From Pleurotus ostreatus/Saccharomyces cerevisiae fusant (Eukaryota > Opisthokonta), in contig JAMQCK010000580.1 of the NCBI GenBank assembly GCA_024196135.1, positions 1-19,709 of the forward strand: 19,709 nucleotides of DNA. The letters run 5' to 3'. A program made the translations under genes and the position numbers. The notes below the pieces were generated by a model, which did no database searches, was not told the origin of the DNA, and saw nothing but the letters and a program-made list of their open reading frames with translations. Shown piece after piece: positions 9,770-18,363 of the stretch (positions are counted from its first letter, which is position 1; each line of letters opens with the position of its first letter).

Positions 9770-10492
9770 TGGCGTTGAGGAGCGCGCCCGCGGCGCGTCA
9801 CCGCCGCTTGCCGAGCGTCTGCCGTTCGCAGGACGTAGCAAGGCGGGGCTGCAGGTGCAGGCGGGGCGAGGGCGGCAAGTCGATCCGCCGCTGCGCACGC
9901 GGCGCGGACCGGTACATGCGGGTGGCTGGAGTGGGCCAGCGAGCGTAGTGTGATCCGACGAGTGTGACCGTGTACGGGCAATAGCCGTGTACGCGCACCT
10001 CGACGGCTGGCGCTGCGCAAGCGTACGGCGGCGCAGGACGCGCACCTGCGCGATTTCGGCATTTGCCGAGACCGTGGTTTCGAGCGTCGTGCTCGCGGGT
10101 GCACGTGCTACCGCGAGGGCGAGCGTGCGACCGTCGGCCCAGCAAGCGGAGCGTGGGAAAGCGACGCGAGGGCGCGTCGGGATGGCGGACGATCGGGCGA
10201 CGCGGCGGGAGGCACGTGGGAAGGGTCGGGAGCGGGCGGCGGGATGCGCGCCTGGGAGCGGGTGTCGGTGCGACGATGACGAGCGCGTCGGGGGCGGCGG
10301 CGGCGGGGTTTCGGCGACGCCGATGACGGCGATGGCCTGCTCGGCAATGCCCGACAGGCCAGTAGTGTAGCTGTACTCGTAAGGATTTGTTGCAACGGAT
10401 GTTGCAACAAATCACTATAGTTATAGTCTTGAAATTAGTGGGATTTGTTGCAACAAGGTGCCCTATAAGTGTAGGGCATGTTGCAACATAGG
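9742..10492 (-). repeat. Right terminal inverted repeat
   Basis: Inverse complement of the left terminal repeat, with the near-identical core at 10278-10468. The matching tip hairpin is 10384-10396 with 10401-10413, and TTGTTGCAACAA is at 10445-10456. A further palindrome, ATGTTGCAACAT, lies just outside the core at 10478-10489; its counterpart on the left is degraded. Confidence 0.85.
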
Positions 10493-10530
10493 TCCTGCCA
10501 GAGGTGCTATAAGCCACCTTTGATGACCTA

Positions 10531-12313
10531 GAGGCGACGTCAGAACTTGAATAGAGCGCAAGCGACTGTTGGACAGTGAAAGTGCGCACGCACTTAGGAT
10601 CATTGGAGCGGGTTGTCCGAGGCTATATTCTGCCGACCGTCCCGTCGGCTAACCATTGCATTGATGTATTGCCGATTGGAGGCAGGTCGGCGCGGCGATG
10701 CGGAATCTTGAGGTCGAAGATACTGCTGCACATTGCGGCTTGGGCGCCGGTCCTTTAGCGGATCATGGAATCCTAAATTTGATAGACAAGGCAGGAGATC
10801 ATTGGCCTTATTGCGTCGCCGCGCGGAAGTAATTCCATTGGATGACGGCCATTCTTGACGTTCGAAGTCGACTTCTCATCTTGATGGTCGATGTCGAGCG
10901 TTGCGCTAAGTCCTGCAACGATGTCAGGCCATGCACAAGAAAAGCGATCTCAACGCACCTGTCTATCCTCGGTAGCGACACAGTGCCTTCGTTGTACCTT
11001 GGTGGTAGTTCAGTACGCGGTGAGCGGTGGGGTAGTGCGGCATTGATCAAGGGATCTCATTGCCACTTGGCGGCTGAGGCTCGAGGCGTCACGCCTTTCA
11101 AGCATCAACATTGGAGACGTCTAACAACAGCAGTCAGAGGCGTACTTTGAAGAGACTGCATCAGCGCACCATTGAGCTACCCGTTCTCCGCGCCATTAGG
11201 CGAACTCGGGACGCATTGACGCTCTTGCGTGGCATCGAAGAGAGGACGTCAATGAGATCTGGTAACTGAAATCAGCGACGAGAGCGCAAAGCAGTTTAGA
11301 TTGAGTCCCGCACCATTGGCCGCCCGGGATCCGCTACATTGAGCTCAGACGCAAGAGGATTGATGTAATTGCTACGCATCGCGAGTTTGGGGAGACGACG
11401 CCGAAAGTCATTGACTAGGATACAAAGAAAGGTCGCGAAGCGCACCGGAGGCTCCCCTGAGGCATCGGGCGAGCCCAAAGGACATTGACGCTCTTGCGTG
11501 GCATCCTTACTTGCGGGAGGTCGAGGCGCCGAGCCTTCCGGTTAGTGGCGTGCAGTGATGCGAGCATTTTGAATGGTCGGGTGGTCCGCCTTTGGGCTTC
11601 TGGGGTCGTCGTCATATCGAAGGGGCCCGAGGATGCATTGGTGTGCCGCGAAGCACCGTCAGGTTTGACGAAGCGATGCCCAGGCGATCTAGCGATCAAG
11701 GTCAGCAACAAGAGCATGCATGATTGTCGAATGGCGCACCATTGAGGCGCCCGTCCGCAGTGGCATTGGGCCAGCTCGAGATTCGTCACATTGATGCACT
11801 TGCAAAGCATCGTCAGGTCGAGAAGAGCGCTTTCCGAGTACTTAAGACGATCTGAAGGGTAGATAAGCAACGCCAAAAACATGCGAGACAGCTAAATGGC
11901 GCACCATTGAGGTGCCCATTGGCAGTGGCATTGAGCTACCTCGGAAGATATTGTCAGCGTTTGTGAGCCATGGCGAGCTTACAAGTCGTTTGTGTGTATC
12001 GAGAAAGTCTGGCAACAAAGGTCAGCAACGGGGTCGCGTTACGCCACTCGTGTGGCTCACCATTGGGCTGCCCGGTCGTGGTGGCATTGAGCAAGCCCGG
12101 GAAAACATTGACGGCACTTGCTAGCCTTTGGCGGCATCGAAGTCGGTGTCGTGAGCAGGCTGTCGTCTTAGGAGGCCGAGCCGGGCAGTCAGAATGGAGA
12201 CGGGGTGAGGGTAAGAAACAAGAGAGGGTGCCCATCAAACCGCAAACACGCGCCGCTTATGTATGCCCCCCGCCATCGGCGATCAAAATCCCGCGTGGCG
12301 GTCACGTTACCCG
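10531..12313. repeat. Repeat left copy, array module (copy 1)
   Basis: Collinear with about 13256-14806. Anchors include 10800-10826 with 13512-13546 (CATTGGCC..TTGCGTCGCCGCGCGG), 11038-11090 with 13816-13868 (GGCATTGATCAA..GGATCTCATTGCC), and nearly the whole of 12054-12313 with 14545-14806. Inside are degenerate units of about 143-166 bp, each opening with a GCACCATTG-like string (11165, 11308, 11733, 11899, 12054). Units here are not multiples of three and no long frame persists, so it looks non-coding. Confidence 0.75.
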
Positions 12314-13034
12314 CTCAGTTGTTTTTATTCCACTGCGCAGGTAGCTGTGAGAATCAGAGACCTTCGGGAGAGCACGAATATCGAGCTATGAGGCAACGAT
12401 AAGCTCAGTGCTCGGTCTACGTAGTGATAGAGCGACTGTATTCACCTATGAGGCAACGATAAGCTGAGAGAGAGTAAGTAACGGTATAGTAAGGAGCGGT
12501 TCGGGCGGCTCACCTCAGTGCTCGGTCTACGTAGTGATAGAGCGACTGAGGAGAGCGGCCGATCGGAAAGTGAAGATATACGGAGGCTTATGTAAGTATA
12601 TGGGACCGTATGGGTCCGTTTTGTGGGTCCGTGTATTGTACCCTAAAAGGAAGGAAAGCATATGTAGCGGACTTGCGTCCGGATTGTCCGTGGGTATATA
12701 GGTAAGTAAAGTACGTACTGACCTGCATCTCATCAGTAGCAATGGAAGCCAGCTGGATGAGCACAGGCAGCCGCGGGTTCTCTATAGACCAGAATCAAGT
12801 CTTACAACAGTGGCCCTATTGCCCACGGAGTCACCGAGATCTGTCTGTCGCACGAGGATTCAGAAAGAAACTTCGCGACCAGCCTCCGCAAATTGTACAG
12901 TTCAACACGCAGCGAATTCCAATGTATCGCGAGAGCGCCGCAGATCAAGTCGTACACGAACTGCAGCCCTGCTACATATATCGCACGTTACATGAAGAAT
13001 AATTAACCCCCCTTCGGCATCTACAGATGCAAGA
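12314..13034. other. Spacer between repeat copies, with short duplications
   Basis: Holds the interleaved short repeats at 12386-12548. 12740-13000 has open frames on both strands (plus 12742-13002, 86 codons; minus a 59-codon frame without ATG), none of which I recognise. 12600-12690 holds small GGGTCCG repeats and a hairpin, CGGAC-TTGC-GTCCG, at 12668-12681. No LTR ends or gene can be supported. Confidence 0.5.
12386..12548. repeat. Two interleaved pairs of perfect direct repeats
   Basis: A 20-bp string (CTATGAGGCAACGATAAGCT) occurs at 12386-12405 and 12446-12465. A 35-bp string occurs at 12404-12438 and 12514-12548. The pairs have different offsets (60 and 110 bp) and interleave. Confidence 0.9.
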
Positions 13035-14806
13035 TCCAGCGCAAGAACATAAAGTACGTAGGTAAAGAATCCCCAGAAGGAGATAGGAGGGAAAAATTTA
13101 CCCACTGTCGCCGAAGCGACAATGGACTCAGCCATCAAGATGGCTATAGACAAGCCACCGAAGCGGCTGTCTTCTGGAACACCGAGGTGTCCAGATATGA
13201 GGGCACACCTGAATGTGAATCCTGTATAAGAGCACCATGGGAAGAGAACCATCAGCCCACGAGCGTCGTAGCGAGCGCATACCGAGGTCTGTCGCGTGTG
13301 ATCCTATGCCCTCGATGCATCTGAAGCGGTGTCAGGACGCAAGAGAACGACCTTTAACATACGCACGCACCTATGCTGCGACTGTACGATCTGCCGACTG
13401 AATCGATATATTGTCATTGCATGCAGAGTGGCGCGGCGAATCGATTGATGAGTAACCCATTGCGACTTGAGCGCTGGATAAAGACGGGCGAAGTTCGTAG
13501 GCGAGGGAAGTCATTGGCCTTCCGACCTCATTGCGTCGCCGCGCGGGAGATATCGCATCCGACGGTGTACATTCCTTGGTCCATTGCCTCGCCCTTGGTC
13601 TTGACTATGAATGTCGGACATTACACAGCCTTACAACGGTGTCAGTTCGCGTGGAAGGAAGATGATCAAGCGAACGCACCAGCAGGTTCTTATATATGTT
13701 GTGCATGGCCTTATAGACCTTGTCGAACGTGCCCTCGCCGCCTGTTTTCCATGGCGACGAGCGAGCCTTGACCTTCAAATGCTCGGTGATGATACGGTAA
13801 ATATTGCGCGGCGCGCGGCATTGATCAAAGGATCTCATTGCCCCTTGACGGCTGGCACTTGAGGCGTCGGGTCTCTCTTGAGGCAATGCCGGAGAGATCT
13901 GGTGACAATGGTCAGCGATGAGCGCATGACCGAGGGTAACGGTAACGACGTACTATCGAGCTACCCGGTGTCCGTAGCATTGGGCGAGCTCGCGGTGGCA
14001 TTGACGATCTTGCGTGGCGTCGAAGTCGGACGAGAATGAAGGGCGAATGTCGATGAAATCTGAAGCCAAAGGTGAGTGGAAAGAACACGATGAGTTGTGG
14101 AATGGCGCACCATTGGCCACCCGAATTCCGCTGGATTGGGCTTAGCCTAGGTACATTGACGCACTTGTGGTTGCGGAGACAATATCTGGCAATGAAAGTC
14201 AGCGACAGAAGCATGTACAAATGACAAGTGGCGCACCATTGAGGTGCCCCTTCGTAGTGACATTGGGCCAACTCGAGAAAAATTTGCAGCACTTGCCACG
14301 CATCGTAAGGTCGGGTAAGTTACCTGCCTCAGACTTGAAGATGTCTGTCAAAGATAGTTAGCGACATCAGTAACGTGCGCGAATGTCGAGGGGCGCACCA
14401 TTGAGGACCCCGGACGCAGTGACATTGGGCTGCCTCGGGAGATATTGCCGGCACTTGCGAGCCACGGCGAGCTTGAAGGTCATCTGCGTGTCGAAACATC
14501 TAGCGGTCAAGGTCAGCGACGATCACATGCGACGCCACTCGAGCGACCTACCATTGGGCTGCCCGGTCACAGTGGCATTGAGCATGCCCGAGATCACATT
14601 GACGGCACTTCCCAGCCATCGTTGGTGGTGATGTCGGCGTCGGTGTCGAGAGCAGGCTGTCGTCTTGAGAGGCCGAGTCGGGCAGTCAGAATGGAGACGG
14701 GATGAGGGTAAGAAACAAGAGAGGATGCCCATCAAAGCGCGCACGCGCACCGCTTATGTATGGCGCCCGCTGCGCCATCAGTAAGTCGCGTGGCCGTCAC
14801 GTTACC
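13035..14806. repeat. Repeat right copy (hairpin module plus array), uninterrupted
   Basis: Hairpin module at 13071-13255 with stems at 13106-13121, 13130-13145 and 13153-13168. An array follows whose units start near 13951, 14104, 14230, 14392 and 14545. Each unit runs from a GCACCATTG-like start through a GTGGCATTGGGC-like string to CATTGACGCACTTGC, then a spacer containing GTCAGCGAC. The units correspond one-to-one with those of the left copy. After 14806 the similarity to the left copy (after 12313) stops. No gene is recognised inside. Confidence 0.75.
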
Positions 14807-15166
14807 TGTCGCCTGGCCTTCGTTCGGGTATACAGACTCCTAAACTATGCCCAAGGTTTCGACTGCATTCTGACAGGCAGATATAAAATGGAAAGTTTGT
14901 ATGTGCACGTAGACCACTGCAATGAGCGTTGGGGGTTGTCTGCTTATCATCACATGAGCAAGTGCGACGATGTAGCCGCACCTACTTACCTCTCAAGAAT
15001 AGCAGACAAATGTGATTGACGCAGCCTCCTTTGTTCGCATACACAGCAGATAAATAAGCATTGTAATAGAGCATGACGACAGACAGCAGTGCGTCTAGCA
15101 ACAAGATATACGAGATTTACATAGCTCCCCCCTCTTCATATCTATCTCCTACCACCCTCTTGCAGC
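14807..15166. other. Spacer downstream of RTT109, no gene seen
   Basis: AT-richer sequence between the repeat island and the RTT109 stop codon. It presumably contains the RTT109 3' UTR and polyadenylation site (minus strand). Nothing else is recognised. Confidence 0.5.
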
Positions 15167-16852
15167 TCACGTCGCTTTCTTTTTCTTCTTCCGCACAGCG
15201 AGCACCGTGACCGGTTGCGCGGCCGCCGGCGCTTGCTTCACTGGTTCAGGATTCTTGACGGAGATGCTGCCGTAGATGTGCTGGTGGTACGTGTCCATCG
15301 TCGCCACGGGCTCCTCGAAAGGGTTGGGTGATGGATCCGGGAGGGCCGTCTTCCGTCGCGGCGGGGTGCTTGGGGGCTCGAAATGATGGGGCGGTGGCGT
15401 AGAGGGCCGCTCCGAACCGGTCGGAGCGTCGGTGCTCGCAGATGTATCCGTGCTCTTCGACCCCTCTGCATGCTCCTCGCCCGGCACCTGCAGCAGCAAC
15501 GGCGCACGCGGCTTCGGCGCCCCCACCCTCGACGTCGGCGCCGACGCCGGCACCAACCCATCGCACAACCCCTGAATCGTGCTCTCAATTGAACTTGTCG
15601 CATGCACCGCGCGCTCCCTCGTCGAGAACTCCACCGCCGTCATCAGCGACGTGATAACGCGCTTGACCACCCGCGGCGCGACGTGCCCGGGGAGCGGCGC
15701 CAGCGGGGACACGCCGTCGTCGGGCGGGAGGGCGGAGGCGGGGCAGGAGAATGCGAGGACGAAGAATCCGGTGATGGCACCAGAGACGCACTCTTGGCGG
15801 AAGGACATGCGCTCCCAGAATTCGGCGGGGGAGACCTTGCGCAGCTCGCGCGCGGTGGGGTCTTCCGAGGCGGCCTTGTCCTTGTCCTCTTTGGAGATCA
15901 GAGATTCGGTGGAGGGTTTCGGAGCAAGTGAGGGTGCAGTAGATGGGGGTTTGGCGGCGTGGGAGGCGGGTTTGCCGGCGCGCGAGGTGGGTTTATGAGA
16001 GCCGTCCGTGGTGGACTCGGTGCGCTGCCGTTTCTTGATCGGGGACCTGATCTCGCCCTCGGTGGTGTATGCAATATCATCCACGAATCTGCTCTTGGGG
16101 TCGTCTTCGAAGGAGGGGATAAAGTGGCCCAGATGATGTTCGTCGCGCGGACAAGGGAGGGGGATGTCGGTCTGCTCGTATGGATGGCCATATGCCCATG
16201 GATCCGCCTCGCTTCGTGTCGCACCGAGCGCGTTCAGCGCCTCCAGCTCGTTGAACCCTGGCAGAATATACCACGCACGACGCGTCAGCTCCTTTGCGCC
16301 CTCCACATCCTTGAACGCGTCCCCCAGCACGCGCTTCCACCACGCGCAGAGCCGGACGTCCGACAGCGGCTTCTTCCCCTCAAACTCCACCGAGTTGGGG
16401 AGCAGGTATTGATTCTGCGCGCGCGCGAAGAGGTGCACCCAGAGATGGCGCGCCTTCACGGGGCGCGTCGCGGGGTCGGCGTAGTACTTGACGAGTCTCT
16501 GCACCAGACGCGACGTGGGCGAGGGCCGCGCGCCCTGTCCGCTCGAGTCCACCTTCGAGACATACAGCACCGCGCAGGAGGTGGCGGGCACCACGTACAC
16601 GTTCGCCTCGATGGCGGTCACGATGAGGCGGGGGGCATCCGGGGTGGCCTGTTCGGACGCGAGGATGAGGATGTCCTGGAGGTACGCGCGCGGGCGCGGG
16701 TGGGCGAAGGGGTAGAGGCCATTGGTCTTGCGGGGCGCGGAGACGAGGAGGTGCAAGTGAAAGTCGCGCGTGCCGGGGATGTCGCGCAGGGCGTCGAGGA
16801 GGGAGTCGCGAAGAACGTTGACCGCCATCGTGCCGTGAGAACTCAGATTCAT
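15167..16852 (-). CDS. RTT109: Histone acetyltransferase RTT109 (KAT11 family)
   Basis: Predicted 561-residue intronless enzyme. By family knowledge RTT109 acetylates histone H3 (notably K56) on new histones with chaperones such as Asf1 and Vps75, acting in replication-coupled nucleosome assembly. Visible family blocks are LRDSLLDALRDIPGT near the N-terminus, NQYLLPNS (147-154), VRLCAWWKRVL (about 166-176), AWYILPGF, DDPKSRFVDDI (250-260, the conserved DDPK/RF motif) and FWERMSFRQEC. The region from about 270 to 335 is basic and Ser/Pro-rich; the C-terminal third is Pro/Ala/Ser-rich and ends in a lysine run, probably disordered with a nuclear signal. The first in-frame ATG is at 16852; ATG at 16828 would shorten it by eight residues. 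It follows COQ5 on the same strand after 145 bp, so its promoter must be very short or overlap the COQ5 3' end. Confidence 0.85.
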   Translation of the reverse strand: MNLSSHGTMAVNVLRDSLLDALRDIPGTRDFHLHLLVSAPRKTNGLYPFAHPRPRAYLQDILILASEQATPDAPRLIVTAIEANVYVVPATSCAVLYVSKVDSSGQGARPSPTSRLVQRLVKYYADPATRPVKARHLWVHLFARAQNQYLLPNSVEFEGKKPLSDVRLCAWWKRVLGDAFKDVEGAKELTRRAWYILPGFNELEALNALGATRSEADPWAYGHPYEQTDIPLPCPRDEHHLGHFIPSFEDDPKSRFVDDIAYTTEGEIRSPIKKRQRTESTTDGSHKPTSRAGKPASHAAKPPSTAPSLAPKPSTESLISKEDKDKAASEDPTARELRKVSPAEFWERMSFRQECVSGAITGFFVLAFSCPASALPPDDGVSPLAPLPGHVAPRVVKRVITSLMTAVEFSTRERAVHATSSIESTIQGLCDGLVPASAPTSRVGAPKPRAPLLLQVPGEEHAEGSKSTDTSASTDAPTGSERPSTPPPHHFEPPSTPPRRKTALPDPSPNPFEEPVATMDTYHQHIYGSISVKNPEPVKQAPAAAQPVTVLAVRKKKKKAT

Positions 16853-16997
16853 TTCACAAGACAGTCCGCGGAAGCTCGGGCCGGTCAAAAACAATGGCGA
16901 GGGCCAAACAAAGAGCTTTGAGTGGCAAACAAGACGAATGGAGAGCGGAGTATATGCTGAAGTCTATATCGCGGTAAGTAGATTATACGACATGTAT

Positions 16998-18079
16998 CTA
17001 TAGCTTGACACCCTTGTGTACAGTAGCAATGCCGCCCCAGTAGTCCGTCCAGGCGCCGCCATCCACAAACTCCCCGGTAGTAAATCCAGCATCCCTGATC
17101 ATCTTCGCAAACTCTGGCTGTGGCGGGAACCTCCGAATCGACTCGACGAGGTATTGGTACGCGTCGCGGTCGCCAGACAGCAGGGTGCCGAGTAGGGGGA
17201 TCATGGTGAAGGAGTACTGGTCGTAGAGTCTGAGGGCGCAAAGAAAGGTCAATTACCATACGAACGAAGGGGAGGCCAACGTACGTGCTGAGGATGGGGT
17301 TGTTCACCCTGCTGAACTCCAAGCACGCGAAAACACCTCCGGGCTTCAGAATACGATGCGCCTCCTTCAGCACATCCGGAATGCTCGTGCAATTGCGGAT
17401 GCCGAACGCAATCGTGTACAGGTCGTACGTGTTGTCCGGGAATTGTGACATCTCCTGCGCGTTCGCCTCATGGAACGCAACCTGGGGAGCTGCAACAGTG
17501 CGTCAGTCTTCCCCTCTTCATCCTCCTACTCAAGCACTCACTGTTATGGTACATCGTCTTCTTGAACCGCTTGTACCCCTCCTTCAGCATCTCCCCATTG
17601 ATATCCGCCACATCCACCGTCGTCTCCCTATCCGCATACTTCTCCCGCGCATAGTCCAAAATCCTCAGCGCAATATCCCCCGTACCGCCCGCGACATCTA
17701 TGCACTTCATCGGGCCCTTCCTCCCCGGCTTGAGCGAGTCGACGAAGTTGTCCTTCCAGAGCCGGTGCACGCCGAAGGACGTGGCGTCGTTCATGAGGTC
17801 GTAGTTGGACGCGACGGAGTCGAAGACGTTCTTCACGAGGTTTTGCTTCTCCTCCTCGGGCACGTTTTGGAAGCCGAAGGAGACGGTGCGGCGGGGCTGC
17901 GCGTCTGAGGCTGAGGCATTGCTTGTCGGGGAAGGCGAGGAAGTGGGTTGGAAGGGAGGTTTGTCTTGGGGGGACTGGGTAGAAGGCTGGGTGCTCTGGT
18001 ACCTGCACTGCAGGCCGGCGCTACGAGACAAGGAACGAGCGACGGAAGCGCCTCCGGTACGACGAGCAAGACCCAGCAT
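16998..18079 (-). CDS. COQ5: Ubiquinone biosynthesis C-methyltransferase COQ5 (three exons)
   Basis: Exons on the minus strand are 18079-17542, 17489-17285 and 17229-16998, with introns of 52 and 55 nt (GTGAGT..CAG and GTACGT..CAG). The spliced product is 324 residues. It is the SAM-dependent 2-methoxy-6-polyprenyl-1,4-benzoquinol methylase of the UbiE/COQ5 family, acting on the matrix side of the inner mitochondrial membrane in the CoQ complex. Residues 1-30 are Arg/Ser-rich, a mitochondrial presequence, followed by a Pro/Ser linker to about 62. Family blocks are [13 protein letters not shown] (86-98), SAM motif [11 protein letters not shown] (128-137), FGIRNC (208-213) and RILKPGG (225-231). 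The C-terminal part [14 protein letters not shown] is also typical. An upstream in-frame GTG is not used as start because ATG at 18079 begins the presequence. Confidence 0.92.
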
Positions 18080-18363
18080 GACGGTTGGAAGTAAGGGAGT
18101 GATCGGACCAGACGCGATCACGTGGATTTGCGCAGAGTCCGATACGCGCGTGGGCGTAATATTTGGTCAATTTCCTGTCTTTCACATCTCTGAGAATGAA
18201 TTCCTGCAAACCATTTTGCAATGCATTACACAGTGGTTAGGTATTACATCGAGTGGTGTAGTACAGCACAGCACAAACCAGGAAAACACGAGATCTATCC
18301 ATACCGAATGACAAAGCACCCCGAGGACCAGCTTTTCCTCCAATTCAACAACTATAGTCGCAC

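Larger units (their letters stand above)
6967..10530. mobile_element. Long-terminal-inverted-repeat element of about 3.5 kb, no transposase recognised
   Basis: The sequence from about 7005 inwards is the inverted complement of the sequence from about 10492 inwards. The arms are very GC-rich and rich in palindromes, while the centre (about 8240-9180) is clearly less GC-rich. A 10-bp direct repeat, GAGGCGACGT, lies at 6957-6966 and 10531-10540 and may be a target-site duplication. If so, about 38 bases at each end lie outside the visible inverted repeat, so the exact ends are uncertain. The long TIRs and a 10-bp duplication would suit a non-autonomous Mutator-like (MULE) or foldback element; this is inference. 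It sits inside the left copy of the surrounding repeat, whose right copy lacks it. Confidence 0.7.

Noticed and set aside
9415..10589. Long minus-strand frames of 229 and 263 codons in the right arm
   Set aside because: They translate the inverted repeat and palindromes into Arg/Ala/Pro-rich low complexity in several frames at once, which is a composition effect.
12380..12740. A solo LTR
   Set aside because: No TG..CA ends, flanking duplication or primer-binding site could be found.
12740..13002. A possible coding exon on the minus strand (near ENPRLPVLIQLASIATDEMQ) or the 86-codon plus frame
   Set aside because: No family is recognised, no flanking exons join to it, and both strands are equally open.
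6680..13290. The two hairpin modules as the LTRs of one retrotransposon
   Set aside because: No gag, protease, reverse transcriptase or integrase frame lies between them, and the neighbouring array module is duplicated along with each one, which fits a duplicated repeat better.
13912..14750. The array units as a protein repeat, since unit spacing in the right copy is a multiple of three
   Set aside because: Left-copy spacings (143, 425, 166, 155) are not multiples of three, the similar peptides fall in different frames, and stops interrupt every frame.
15959..16921. Long plus-strand open frame of 320 codons
   Set aside because: It lies antisense to RTT109, whose translation carries family motifs. 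GC-rich coding DNA commonly keeps antisense frames open.
16885..17451. Minus-strand frame that extends COQ5 past its second intron into the RTT109 leader
   Set aside because: It reads through the 55-nt intron at 17284-17230. Splicing restores the conserved COQ5 C-terminus and the stop at 16998.
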